From NCBI GenBank assembly GCA_022447205.1, contig JAKVBQ010000011.1, positions 19,234 to 83,233 on the forward strand: a stretch of DNA of 64,000 nt. The letters are read 5' to 3'. Within the stretch, counting starts at the first letter, position 1. Each line of letters begins with the position of its first letter. This DNA is from Phycisphaerales bacterium (lineage in GTDB: Bacteria; Planctomycetota; Phycisphaerae; Phycisphaerales; SM1A02). This document shows, one piece after another, positions 52,357 through 61,438 of the stretch. Under the pieces are notes generated by a model. That model was given only the letters and a program-made list of their open reading frames with translations. It was not told where the DNA came from and made no database searches. Made by a program: the position numbers and the translations under genes.

Positions 52357-53220
52357 ATGACGGATATCAGCTCGATTGCAGTCGTAGGTGCAGGAACAAT
52401 GGGGTCAGGCATCGCCCTGACTGCGGCAATGAATGGGATCGAGGTCTGTCAGAACGACATCGCGGAGGAGCAACTTGAGCGCGCCAGGGCCTACCACGCC
52501 AAGACGCTTGCTCGAGCCGTGAAGAAGGAGCGACTCACCGAGTCCGATGCAGAGGTCGTCGCCTCGCGCATCCGTTATTCCACCTCGCTCGCTGATTGTG
52601 CGAGTGCGCAGTGGGTGGTCGAGGCCGCGACAGAGAACCTCCGGTTGAAGAAGGAGATCTTCTCCTCGCTCGCCTCCACGTGCGGGGACGACGTCATCCT
52701 TGCCAGCAACACCTCGTCGATATCGATCACGGACATCGGCGCCAGTGTCGGCGATGCTGCTCCCCGTGTCATCGGGATGCACTTCTTCAATCCTGTCCCC
52801 GTGATGAAGCTCGTCGAGGTGATCGAGGGCCTGGTGACCAGCGAAGAGACCACCAGTCGGACCTTCGCACTCGCGGAAGCGATGGGCAAGACTCCGATCA
52901 AGGCGAATGATCGTGCTGGTTTCGTTTCGAACCGGGTGCTCATGCCGATGATCAACGAGGCGTTCTACGCCTGGATGGATGGTGTCGCGGAACCAGAGTC
53001 GATCGATGAGATCATGAAGCTCGGCTGCGCGTTCCCCATGGGGCCGCTCCGGCTGGCCGATTTCATCGGCCTGGACGTCTGCCATCACATCATGATGGTC
53101 CTCTACGAGGAACTGGGCGATCAGAAGTACTTCCCGTGCCCCAAGCTTCGCCAGCTGGTTCTCGCGGGCCGTCACGGGGACAAGACAGGCAGGGGGGTCT
53201 ACGATTACTCGACCTCGTGA
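52357..53220 (+). CDS. 3-hydroxyacyl-CoA (3-hydroxybutyryl-CoA) dehydrogenase
   Basis: The 287-residue NAD-dependent enzyme has Rossmann motif GAGTMG (near 10-15), the ASNTSSISITD segment, HFFNPVPVMKLVEVI with the catalytic histidine, and NRVLMPMINEAFYAW in the dimerisation domain. Length and lack of fusion to a hydratase point to an Hbd/PaaH-type enzyme on short-chain 3-hydroxyacyl-CoA. I start at ATG 52357. A second ATG at 52332, with a better ribosome site (GGAGG), is in another frame and would read an out-of-frame peptide overlapping this start. Confidence 0.9.
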   Translation: MTDISSIAVVGAGTMGSGIALTAAMNGIEVCQNDIAEEQLERARAYHAKTLARAVKKERLTESDAEVVASRIRYSTSLADCASAQWVVEAATENLRLKKEIFSSLASTCGDDVILASNTSSISITDIGASVGDAAPRVIGMHFFNPVPVMKLVEVIEGLVTSEETTSRTFALAEAMGKTPIKANDRAGFVSNRVLMPMINEAFYAWMDGVAEPESIDEIMKLGCAFPMGPLRLADFIGLDVCHHIMMVLYEELGDQKYFPCPKLRQLVLAGRHGDKTGRGVYDYSTS

Positions 53221-53314
53221 ACCTCGCGACATGCCCTGTCATTTTCACGGGTGGTCCCGATACGATGGCCACCGATCCTGATCTTCTCGAGACCGCAGAA
53301 CCAAGGTGACTTCG

Positions 53315-54988
53315 ATGAGTACGACCGACCACAAGAAGACGGCAGCAGACCCGAACGACAGCGGGATCGATCCCGAGTCGGTGACCATTTCCGGGTACGA
53401 GATCGGCACCCTCTACGGGCCGGATCAGGTGCCGACCACTTCGGATGCCGATCCGCGGATTCCCGATGCCAGGATCGGCACGCCTGGGAACTATCCGTTC
53501 ACTCGTGGCATCCACGAGCAGATGTATCGAAAGCGCCTCTGGACCATGCGACAGTTCGCCGGCTTCGGATCCGCCGACGACACCAATGCCCGCTTCAAGT
53601 ACCTCCTCGAGAATGCACGCGGCACGAAGGCCAACACCGGGCTGTCCACGGCCTTCGACCTTCCGACCCTGATGGGGCGTGATTCCGACGATGTGCTCTC
53701 CGCGGGCGAGGTCGGGCGTTGCGGGGTCGCGATCGACACCATCGACGACATGGAGCGGTTGTATGCCGACATCCCCGTCGACAAGGTGACCGTCAGCCAG
53801 ACGATCAACGGGCCAGCCTGCGTGATCTGGGCGATGTACATCGCCATGGCGAGGAAGCGGGGGATCGCACCTTCGCAGCTTGGTGGGACCCTTCAGAACG
53901 ACATCCTCAAGGAGTTCCACAGCCAGAACGAGTTCATCTATCCGCCGGAGGCATCCGTCAAGCTGGTGGTCGACACCATCGAGTACGCCACGCAGAACTG
54001 CCCCCGCTGGAATTCGGTCTCGATCTCCGGATATCACATCCGCGAGGCCGGTTCGACCGCGGTCCAGGAGCTTGCATTCACCCTGCGGGACGGCATGGAA
54101 TACGTCGAGGCCGCCATGGAACGAGGACTGGACGTGGATACCTTCGCTCCGCGCCTGTCGTTCTTCTTCAATGCGCACAATGAGTTCTTCGAGGAGATCT
54201 GCAAGCTTCGCGCCGCGCGACGGATCTGGGCTGAAGCCATGAAGGAGCGGTATGGCGCCAGGAACGAGCGCTCGTGGTGGATGCGTACCCATGTCCAGAC
54301 CGCGGGGTGCTCCCTGACCGAACAGCAACCCCTCAACAACATCGTTCGGGTCGCTTACCAGGCGCTTGCGGGTGTTCTCGGCGGGACCCAGAGCCTGCAC
54401 ACCGATTCGATGGACGAGACTCTTGGTCTTCCGACGGAGACCGCGGTGCGCGTGGCACTCAGGACGCAGCAGATCCTCGCCCATGAGACCGGGGTGCATC
54501 GGACCGTCGATCCTCTTGGCGGCTCCTGGTACGTCGAGGCCCTCACCGATCAGATGCAGGCCGATGCAGACGGCATCATCAAGGAGATCGATGACATGGG
54601 TGGCGTCGTCGAGGGCATTCACAAGGGCTACTTCCGACGTTCGATTGCCGAGGCGTCCTATCGGTTCGGGCAGGAGATGGAAGCGGGAGATCGGGTGATC
54701 GTCGGCGTCAATGCGTATCAGGACGGGAACGAAGAACAGCCGGTCGAGATCCTCCAGATCCCGCACCAGGTCGAGACCGACCAGTGCGATCGCCTTGCTC
54801 GATTCCGTCGCGATCGTGACGATGAGGAGACCGCGCGAGCCCTTGATGGGATCAGGGCGGCTGCTCGGAACGGTGAGAACGTGATGGAATCCCTCGTCGA
54901 AGGCGCCCTGAAGTGCTGCACGCTCGGCGAGATGGTTCAGGCGATGGCGGACGTCTTCGGCCGCTATACGGGCGGCCCCGAGTGGTGA
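53315..54988 (+). CDS. Acyl-CoA mutase large subunit, isobutyryl-CoA mutase-like
   Basis: The 557-residue catalytic subunit of a coenzyme B12-dependent acyl-CoA mutase contains TRGIHEQMYRKRLWTMRQFAGFG, TAFDLPTLMGRDSDD, GTLQNDILKEFHSQNEF, SISGYHIREAGSTAVQE, FFFNAHNEFFEE and GGTQSLHTDSMDE. There is no B12-binding domain, so it needs a separate small subunit, which is not in the window. At positions known to set substrate choice (methylmalonyl-CoA mutase Y89 and R207) it has F81 and Q204, the pair described for isobutyryl-CoA mutase. The GRDSDD motif also resembles Icm. I therefore favour an isobutyryl/butyryl-CoA mutase over methylmalonyl-CoA mutase. ATG 53315 is preferred over GTG 53306. Confidence 0.85.
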   Translation: MSTTDHKKTAADPNDSGIDPESVTISGYEIGTLYGPDQVPTTSDADPRIPDARIGTPGNYPFTRGIHEQMYRKRLWTMRQFAGFGSADDTNARFKYLLENARGTKANTGLSTAFDLPTLMGRDSDDVLSAGEVGRCGVAIDTIDDMERLYADIPVDKVTVSQTINGPACVIWAMYIAMARKRGIAPSQLGGTLQNDILKEFHSQNEFIYPPEASVKLVVDTIEYATQNCPRWNSVSISGYHIREAGSTAVQELAFTLRDGMEYVEAAMERGLDVDTFAPRLSFFFNAHNEFFEEICKLRAARRIWAEAMKERYGARNERSWWMRTHVQTAGCSLTEQQPLNNIVRVAYQALAGVLGGTQSLHTDSMDETLGLPTETAVRVALRTQQILAHETGVHRTVDPLGGSWYVEALTDQMQADADGIIKEIDDMGGVVEGIHKGYFRRSIAEASYRFGQEMEAGDRVIVGVNAYQDGNEEQPVEILQIPHQVETDQCDRLARFRRDRDDEETARALDGIRAAARNGENVMESLVEGALKCCTLGEMVQAMADVFGRYTGGPEW

Positions 54989-55435
54989 CACCGGCCTGAA
55001 ATGGAGCTTGGGAGGGCCTCGCCCTCTCGGTGGGCCTTGGCCCGAGTTCACTCAGAAAAGAGCCTTCAGCTCCTTGTGAGCGGTGATTTTGCCGTCCCGG
55101 CACTCTGCCCGATGTATTTGATTGCCTGGGTGGCAGCCAATTCTTGAAAACTCGAATTCAAGCCTTGAGCCAGTCTCCTGCTGCATTTAACCTCTCAGGT
55201 GAGAGAGAATTTTCAGCGCGGCCGGCCTGCCGGCACCCGTCTGCAAATTCTGAAGGAAGTCTCCTTGGGAGGGGACTCTGGGACATGGGAAGGAATCGGC
55301 GAGCTTGTCTCTGCCCGCTTTTGCGTGCAGTGCAGGTTTTTCGTTGCTCCCGAGCGCTTGTGAGGCGCTCTTGCAAATGGGGCGTTGATGTCTGATTTGG
55401 GAAGAAAGTTTTAAGAGAAGAGAAGAGTAGAACTC
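54989..55435 (+). other. Gene-free leader before sorting-tail pair 2
   Basis: No gene is supported in these 447 bases. The final 100 bases become AT-richer and include AGAAGAGAAGAG before the start at 55436, serving as ribosome site. No clear promoter or terminator was found, although the sequence after the mutase gene must contain the start of the next unit. Confidence 0.4.
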
Positions 55436-56014
55436 ATGAATAAGACCACAGTATTTCTTGCAGGAGTCGCCACCTTTGCGGCTTCCACCTCCCTCCTGGC
55501 TGATGTCGTCTGGGACGAGGACGTCGACGGTTCGCTTTCGACCGATCGATTCAACACGACAGACTTCGGTGAACTGAGCGTCGGTTCGAACAACATGATC
55601 TGTGACACCCAGTCCGGTATCAGCAAGTTCTTCACGTTCACGATCGCTGAAGGTGACGAGCTTTCCGCAATCATCCTTGACGACTGGATTTCCAACGACG
55701 ACCTCGGCTTCCTCGGTGTCGTCACCGGCGACTACTTCAGCGTCGACCCTGCGAACCCCGATGTCACGCAGCTCCTCGGCTACGTGCACCACGGTGAGAC
55801 CTTCGTCGGCGAGGACATCCTCCCGGCAATGGGTCAGGGTCCCGGCTCCATCGGTTTCACCGGCGCGCTCGGACCTGGCGACTATTCCTTCTGGATCCGT
55901 CAGGGTGGTGCTGAGCTCACGACCCAGGACCTGAACTTCGTCGTCACGCCGACTCCCGGCGCTCTGGCACTCATCGGTCTTGCCGGCATCTCGGCACGGC
56001 GCCGTCGTGGTTGA
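55436..56014 (+). CDS. Secreted protein with PEP-CTERM-like sorting tail (pair 2, first)
   Basis: The 192-residue protein has a signal peptide (TVFLAGVATFAASTSLLA), a mature domain beginning DVVWDEDVDGSLSTDRFN and the tail PTPGALALIGLAGISARRRRG. It shares layout and many residues with the next gene (WDE.(V/I)DG.LS, EY/FFTF, LSAIILD, LGF.GV, DI L..MG.G..S.GF.G.LG.G.Y.FW). The domain may be a pre-peptidase-like or DVUA-type beta sandwich, which I cannot name. The pair is probably a tandem duplication. Confidence 0.82.
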   Translation: MNKTTVFLAGVATFAASTSLLADVVWDEDVDGSLSTDRFNTTDFGELSVGSNNMICDTQSGISKFFTFTIAEGDELSAIILDDWISNDDLGFLGVVTGDYFSVDPANPDVTQLLGYVHHGETFVGEDILPAMGQGPGSIGFTGALGPGDYSFWIRQGGAELTTQDLNFVVTPTPGALALIGLAGISARRRRG

Positions 56015-56056
56015 ACCTGCACTCTTTGGGGCGCATGTTTCGGTAGAAAAGGACTG

Positions 56057-56671
56057 ATGAAAATGAATAAGCAACTTGTCATTTGCGCCACTGCTGCAGT
56101 GGCTCTTGCGGCTACCACTGCCTCGGCGGACCTGATGTGGGACGAAGCGATCGACGGAGACCTCTCCGGTGATTACCTGAACCCCACCCAGCTCTTCACC
56201 AAGGGCGTGAACAATCACGTGATCTTCACCACGGTTGGTGCGGAAGCCAATGGCGGCAATCAGGATCGTGAGTACTTCACGTTCGAGGTCGCCGTGGGCT
56301 ACCAGCTGAGTGCGATCATTCTGGATGCCTTCGAGACCGATCCCGAGACGAATCTCGGGTTCATCGGTGTTGCCGAAGGTTCGGTCTTCCCGACGTCACC
56401 GGAAAACGCTGATCCCACCACGCTGCTCGGGTACACCCTCCCCGGAATCAACAATGTCGGCAATGACATCCTGCAGGACATGGGGAACGGCGCGGCCAGT
56501 CAGGGCTTCTCCGGCCCGCTGGGTGCCGGAACCTACACCTTCTGGGCCCAGGAAACCGGTCCGAGCACCGACAACTGGGACCTGAACTTCGTGGTCACCG
56601 AGGTTCCCGCTCCTGGCGCGCTCGCGCTTCTCGGCCTTGGAGGACTCGTTGCTCGCAGGCGCCGCGCCTGA
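56057..56671 (+). CDS. Secreted protein with PEP-CTERM-like sorting tail (pair 2, second)
   Basis: A 204-residue paralogue of the preceding protein: signal peptide (LVICATAAVALAATTASA), mature domain starting DLMWDEAIDGDLSGDYLN, and the tail VPAPGALALLGLGGLVARRRRA. It is 42 bases downstream in the same direction, with AAAAGG before ATG 56057 (a second ATG two codons later also fits). A terminator hairpin follows. Its codon use is closer to the surroundings than in pair 1. Confidence 0.83.
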   Translation: MKMNKQLVICATAAVALAATTASADLMWDEAIDGDLSGDYLNPTQLFTKGVNNHVIFTTVGAEANGGNQDREYFTFEVAVGYQLSAIILDAFETDPETNLGFIGVAEGSVFPTSPENADPTTLLGYTLPGINNVGNDILQDMGNGAASQGFSGPLGAGTYTFWAQETGPSTDNWDLNFVVTEVPAPGALALLGLGGLVARRRRA

Positions 56672-56704
56672 GCATCGATTCACTGACCCGAACCTGATCC
56701 ATTC

Positions 56705-56734
56705 ACGCCGCCAGTCCCCAGGGGCTGGCGGCGT
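56705..56734 (+). terminator. Terminator after sorting-tail pair 2
   Basis: A near-perfect palindrome of 30 bases (ACGCCGCCAG ... CTGGCGGCGT) with a central mismatch is followed by TCTTC on the plus strand. Confidence 0.8.
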
Positions 56735-56847
56735 TCTTCATATGGCATTGCCCGTCATTTGGCGCTGGTCATGATGATCCGCGTTCGTGGTTGCAACAGC
56801 GAAGTGTGCGGTACCCTGCACGTACCAGACCACACCCGGAGGCTGTC

Positions 56848-59800
56848 ATGCTCGGATCTCATCGTGCCCTCTTCCTGACATGCTTGTTCCTGTCGATCGC
56901 GCCGATTGACGGGATGTGTCTCCACGCGGAAGGGCCTCGTCCAGGCACCAGCGGTCAGGAGGTTGACTCGCCACGTCAACGCACCGGCGAACCCTGGAAC
57001 GACATGGACTACGGCCCCTTCCTCTCGGCGGTGGTCGAAGTCACGCCGGACAACATCGCACCCAAGGGGATCGCGGTTCCACTGGATGCGTCCGGACGGC
57101 ATGCGATGCTCTTCGACACCGCGGAACTCCGCTGGGTTGCGGCCTGGACGGGAGACTTCGTCGCACTCAAGGGGATCGTCTACGACGGTCCTCATGGTGT
57201 CTGGCCTGGTATCGCAGGGGAGACCGCCTTCACGACATCCGCTGGTCCCGGGATCACGCATGGTGACAAGGCCCCATTCGAGGATCCAAGAGCGGTTCCG
57301 TACGGACCGCTTCCGACCGACCATGGGCGTTGGAAGGGGCTGGTCCGTGATGAGGACGGGCTCCTGTTCCACTACACGGTCGGTGACAGCCGGGTCTTTG
57401 AGCGACCGGGTGGGGAGCAGGATGGAGACCTCTTCGCCTGGACTCGTTCGCTCGAGTTCCATGACGTCACGGAGCCCTTTCATCTGAAGATGCTCGAGCT
57501 CGAGGACGGCGTGACACTTTCGGCGGAAGACGTCCGGGACTTGCCCGATGGGGGGGCACCCGAGCACGGGACCGAGTACCTCTTTCGCAAGGATGGCAAG
57601 CCGGTCCTGATGGTGCACGCCAAGGGAATCCACACCGACTGGAATCCAAGGCGACTCGGTTTCGCCGGCTCTTCCCTCGGATTGGATGACGAGGGCCGTC
57701 TGGTGATCAGCGTCTCACCGCCACTCACCGCTCGGGAAGACGTCAAGATCCCGGTCGAGCAGGCGCTGCCCGAAGGGGCGGGGCAGATCCGGCTGCTGAT
57801 CGCACCCGTCAACGAGACGACCCTGCCCGCCTATCGAGCCCTTGCCAACCGCACCAACAGCACCGAACCCGCTCTGCTCGCCGGCGGTTGGAATGAAGGC
57901 TCCGAAGCGGTCTGGCCACAACGACTGACCCTTGAGGGCGAACTCGAGTTCGACAGCGGAGCGTCCGATGATCGACGGCTCGTCACGCATGGCCCCGATT
58001 CGGAGCCTGAACGTGTGATCCGCTCGCTGAGCCCCGGACAGAGTGCGCGTATCGTGCTCGATGACGGTACACCAATGAAGGGCACCACCGGCTGGTTGGA
58101 TGAATCCGTGGTGTTGATCGACTGGGCGACGGGTGAGGAGCCGAGACTCCTTGCCGGTTGGGATGTCGAGGAGGGCATCGTCTCGAGTCGGCATGCAGGT
58201 CAGGGCGAAGGGCTGGACCTCGATGGCGTCGAGGTCGGTGAACGTGCGCTGGAATTCGATGGGGAAGGGCAGGCGGTCTGGAACAACGGTGTTGCGCTTG
58301 AGTTCCTTGACACGCCCCTCACTGTCGCGGCCTGGATCCGGACGTCGGAGGATGGCACGATCTTCTCCCAGGCGAACCCCGATGGTCCCTGGGTTCCGGA
58401 TGGCAAGACGTTCTTCATCCGTGGTGGCCGGCTCTGTTACGACGTGGGTTGGGTGGGCGCGGTCTGCGGGGAGACCGAAATCGCCGATGGCGACTGGCAT
58501 CACGTGGCCTTCACCTGGGAACCGTCATCGGGAAGGGTGACGCTCTGGGTCGATGGGGAGGAGGAAGCCGGCAAGGAACTGGCTCCCCAGAACACCCTGC
58601 CCGGTGCGGTTGTTCGTTTCGGATTCACGGCGGTGAACTTCCCCGCCCGACCTTGGTTCGTCGGTTCGATCGGAGGCATGCGGATCATCCAGCGCGTGCT
58701 CTCCAGCAACGAGCTGATGGCGCTGGCTTCAGGAAGCGGTGGTGCGCTGGTCGAGGCGGTGGCGATTCGTGGACTGACCGGCGACATCGACATCGTGGAT
58801 GGTGCAATCGTCATCTCACCCGATCCCGTCGACTCCGAGGTCGGTGGCGAACTCCTTGAATGGTTCGGTCGGGCCGAGGATCTGCCCGAGTTCTACGAGT
58901 CGATCGTCCGGTACCGACCGGCGCAACCGAAGTCCTTCGTCATGGATCGCATCTCATGGCCGGTGGACAACCCCTGGCTCTCCTGGATGCGGTTCGGTGA
59001 TTTCGACTTTCTCGATGGCGGTCGATCTGCGGCGATCTCCACCTGGAACGGTGATGTATGGATCGTGGACGGCCTCGACGCCGATCTCGACGAGCTCGCC
59101 TGGCAGCGGATCGCGAGTGGCTTGAGCCAGCCTCTCGGGTTGAAGACCCGTGGCGAGGAGGTCCTCGTGGTCGGTCGTGACCAGGTGACCCGTCTGGTCG
59201 ATCTCGATGGTGATCGCGAGACCGATCGGTACGAGGCGTTCAACGTCGACACCATGAATGCACCGCACTTCCATGAGCCGGTGAGCGGACTGCAGGTTGA
59301 TGCACGTGGCAACCTCTACTACATGAAGGGTGCTCGGCATGCGAAGGTGGCCTCCCATCCGCAGCATGGAACCACGATCAGGATGTCGGCGGACGGCAGC
59401 ACGAGCGAGATCATCGCGTCCGGTTACCGCGCTCCCAACGGACTGTGGGTCGATGCGGATGGCGTCGTCTTCTGTTCCGACCAGGAAGGACACTGGACGC
59501 CCGCGAATCGGATCAATCGGATCGTTCCCGGTGGTTTCTACGGGAACAACTGGAGCGGCAGTCGCCTGGATCTCGAACCTCGACCGGACTACGACCCACC
59601 GCTCTGCTGGATCCATCCCACGGTCGATCGTTCGCCAAGTGCACAGGTTCGGGTGCCCATGGACACCTGGGGTGACCTGGCCGGACGACTGCTCGGCATC
59701 TCCTACGGAACAGGGGAGGTCTACCTGATCCTCGAGGACGAGATCGCCGGCATTCACCAGGGTGGGATCGTGCCGCTCCCGATCAAGCTCCCCACCGGAG

Positions 59801-60297
59801 CGATGCGAGGTCGTTTCAATCCCGCGGATGGTGATCTCTATCTCTGCGGTCTCTTCGGGTGGTCGTCGAACCAGACGGAACCGGGCGGCTTCTATCGAGT
59901 GCGACGCAGCGAGACGGTCCTGCCCATGCCGCTCGGTGTCCGGGCCGTCCGTGACGGCCTGGTGGTCTACTTCAATGCACCGATCGCGACGCCCGACGAG
60001 GATCTCGTCGATGCCTTCTCGGTCGAGGCCTGGAACTACGAATGGACCGGGAATTACGGTTCGTTGCAGTACGACATCAACACCGGCAAGGCGGGGATCA
60101 CCTCGATGGCGGTCGATGGAGTCCGGTTGTCGCCCGATCGTCGAACGGCATGGCTGGAGATTCCCGACATGCAGACTGCGATGCAGTTCGACGTGGACTG
60201 GTCGCTCTTCTTCGAGGACGCCGGTGAGCAGGAGTCGTTCATCCACCTGACGATCCACACCCTCGCCGACGTCTCCGGCGAGTCCATGCTTGACTGA
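56848..60297 (+). CDS. Large secreted LamG/beta-propeller protein (DUF6797-like)
   Basis: A 1149-residue secreted protein. The signal peptide ends near residue 28 ([20 protein letters not shown]). An N-terminal domain (about 40-330) opens with [15 protein letters not shown] and [18 protein letters not shown], as in planctomycete DUF6797 proteins. A LamG/concanavalin-like domain (about 480-620) has [24 protein letters not shown] six- to seven-bladed propeller of the PQQ/Gdh type spans about 700-1020 ([33 protein letters not shown]). A beta-sandwich C-terminus closes it. No CxxCH haem motif or calcium/PQQ triad was seen, unlike many relatives with a terminal cytochrome. A role in polysaccharide breakdown is inferred. 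Confidence 0.8.
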   Translation: MLGSHRALFLTCLFLSIAPIDGMCLHAEGPRPGTSGQEVDSPRQRTGEPWNDMDYGPFLSAVVEVTPDNIAPKGIAVPLDASGRHAMLFDTAELRWVAAWTGDFVALKGIVYDGPHGVWPGIAGETAFTTSAGPGITHGDKAPFEDPRAVPYGPLPTDHGRWKGLVRDEDGLLFHYTVGDSRVFERPGGEQDGDLFAWTRSLEFHDVTEPFHLKMLELEDGVTLSAEDVRDLPDGGAPEHGTEYLFRKDGKPVLMVHAKGIHTDWNPRRLGFAGSSLGLDDEGRLVISVSPPLTAREDVKIPVEQALPEGAGQIRLLIAPVNETTLPAYRALANRTNSTEPALLAGGWNEGSEAVWPQRLTLEGELEFDSGASDDRRLVTHGPDSEPERVIRSLSPGQSARIVLDDGTPMKGTTGWLDESVVLIDWATGEEPRLLAGWDVEEGIVSSRHAGQGEGLDLDGVEVGERALEFDGEGQAVWNNGVALEFLDTPLTVAAWIRTSEDGTIFSQANPDGPWVPDGKTFFIRGGRLCYDVGWVGAVCGETEIADGDWHHVAFTWEPSSGRVTLWVDGEEEAGKELAPQNTLPGAVVRFGFTAVNFPARPWFVGSIGGMRIIQRVLSSNELMALASGSGGALVEAVAIRGLTGDIDIVDGAIVISPDPVDSEVGGELLEWFGRAEDLPEFYESIVRYRPAQPKSFVMDRISWPVDNPWLSWMRFGDFDFLDGGRSAAISTWNGDVWIVDGLDADLDELAWQRIASGLSQPLGLKTRGEEVLVVGRDQVTRLVDLDGDRETDRYEAFNVDTMNAPHFHEPVSGLQVDARGNLYYMKGARHAKVASHPQHGTTIRMSADGSTSEIIASGYRAPNGLWVDADGVVFCSDQEGHWTPANRINRIVPGGFYGNNWSGSRLDLEPRPDYDPPLCWIHPTVDRSPSAQVRVPMDTWGDLAGRLLGISYGTGEVYLILEDEIAGIHQGGIVPLPIKLPTGAMRGRFNPADGDLYLCGLFGWSSNQTEPGGFYRVRRSETVLPMPLGVRAVRDGLVVYFNAPIATPDEDLVDAFSVEAWNYEWTGNYGSLQYDINTGKAGITSMAVDGVRLSPDRRTAWLEIPDMQTAMQFDVDWSLFFEDAGEQESFIHLTIHTLADVSGESMLD

Positions 60298-60328
60298 CCT
60301 TCCAACCAGCAACGGATCCACATCCATC

Positions 60329-61438
60329 ATGAAGATCACGCGCATCCAGGCATTCCAGGTCGACCTGCCCCTCCACGAGGGAAGCTACAACTGGTCGGGG
60401 GGCAAGTCGGTCACCGTCTTCGACAGCACCGTGGTCCGGATCGAGACTGATGAGGGATCGGTCGGGTTCGGGGAGATCACGCCACTGGGGCCGGTCTACC
60501 TGCCGTCCTACGCCGCCGGTGCACGCGCCGGGATCGCGGAGCTGGCACCGGCGCTGATCGGACTCGATCCTCGCGACGTCGACGTGGTGTCCCGAACCAT
60601 GGATGCCGCGCTCAAGGGGCATCCCTACGTCAAGAGCGCGATCGACATGGCCTGCTGGGATCTGCTCGGCAAGTCCACCGGACTTCCGTTGGTCACGCTT
60701 CTTGGCGGGCGCTGCGGCGAGGACTTCGTCCTCTATCGAGCGATCTCACAGGATGCACCTGATGCGATGGCTTCGAACATCGGGGGGTACCGTGACGAGG
60801 GCTATCGCCGCTTCCAGTTGAAGGTGGGGAGCGACGTCGAAACCGACATCGCCCGCATCCACGCCTGTTCGGAGGTCCTGCGACCCGGTGACATCCTGGT
60901 CGCCGACGCAAACACCGGTTGGCTTCCCCACGAGGCGGCGCGCGTGGTCCGCGGGGTCTCGGATCTCGACGTCTACATCGAACAGCCGTGTCGCACCTAC
61001 GAGGAGTGCCTGTCGATTCGTCGCAGGACGAATCACCCCTTCGTGATGGACGAGTCGATCGAGGATCTCGATTCGCTGGTCCGGGCGTTGCGTGACGATG
61101 CGATGGACGTGGTCAACATCAAGATCGGGAAGTTCGGCGGCCTGACGAAGGCGCGTCGGGCGAGGGATCTCTGTGCGGCACGCGGCATCGCGATGACGAT
61201 CGAGGATGCGTGGGGGAGTGACATCGTCACTGCCGCCATCTCCCATCTCGCGCACAGCACCCCGACGGAGCTTCTCTTCACGGCGACCGACTTCAACTCC
61301 TACGTCACGGTGTCGACCGCGGAGGGTGCGCCTCGACGGATCGACGGTCGGATGTCCGCTCCGGATGCACCCGGCCTCGGCATCGAGCCGAGGATGGACG
61401 TCATCGGTCAGCCGTTGTTCGACTCCTCCGACGCCTGA
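60329..61438 (+). CDS. Enolase-superfamily enzyme (mandelate racemase/MLE), possible cis-3-hydroxy-L-proline dehydratase or betaine epimerase
   Basis: The 369-residue enzyme has a capping domain and (beta/alpha) barrel. Catalytic residues: lysine in FQLKVGSD, metal ligands D in VADANTGW, E in YIEQPC and D in VMDESI, and the second lysine in [11 protein letters not shown], with EDAWGSD. The combination [28 protein letters not shown] is typical of the subgroup containing cis-3-hydroxy-L-proline dehydratase and 4-hydroxyproline betaine 2-epimerase. Specificity is not certain. It is 31 bases after the propeller gene and overlaps the convergent CotH gene by 31 bases. Confidence 0.85.
   Translation: MKITRIQAFQVDLPLHEGSYNWSGGKSVTVFDSTVVRIETDEGSVGFGEITPLGPVYLPSYAAGARAGIAELAPALIGLDPRDVDVVSRTMDAALKGHPYVKSAIDMACWDLLGKSTGLPLVTLLGGRCGEDFVLYRAISQDAPDAMASNIGGYRDEGYRRFQLKVGSDVETDIARIHACSEVLRPGDILVADANTGWLPHEAARVVRGVSDLDVYIEQPCRTYEECLSIRRRTNHPFVMDESIEDLDSLVRALRDDAMDVVNIKIGKFGGLTKARRARDLCAARGIAMTIEDAWGSDIVTAAISHLAHSTPTELLFTATDFNSYVTVSTAEGAPRRIDGRMSAPDAPGLGIEPRMDVIGQPLFDSSDA

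Noticed and set aside
53315..54988. Annotation as methylmalonyl-CoA mutase
   Set aside because: The residues at the two specificity positions match isobutyryl-CoA mutase instead. Kept as an alternative because the assignment was done by eye.
53090..55051. 653-codon open frame on the minus strand
   Set aside because: It is antisense to the well-supported acyl-CoA mutase and has no recognisable domain.
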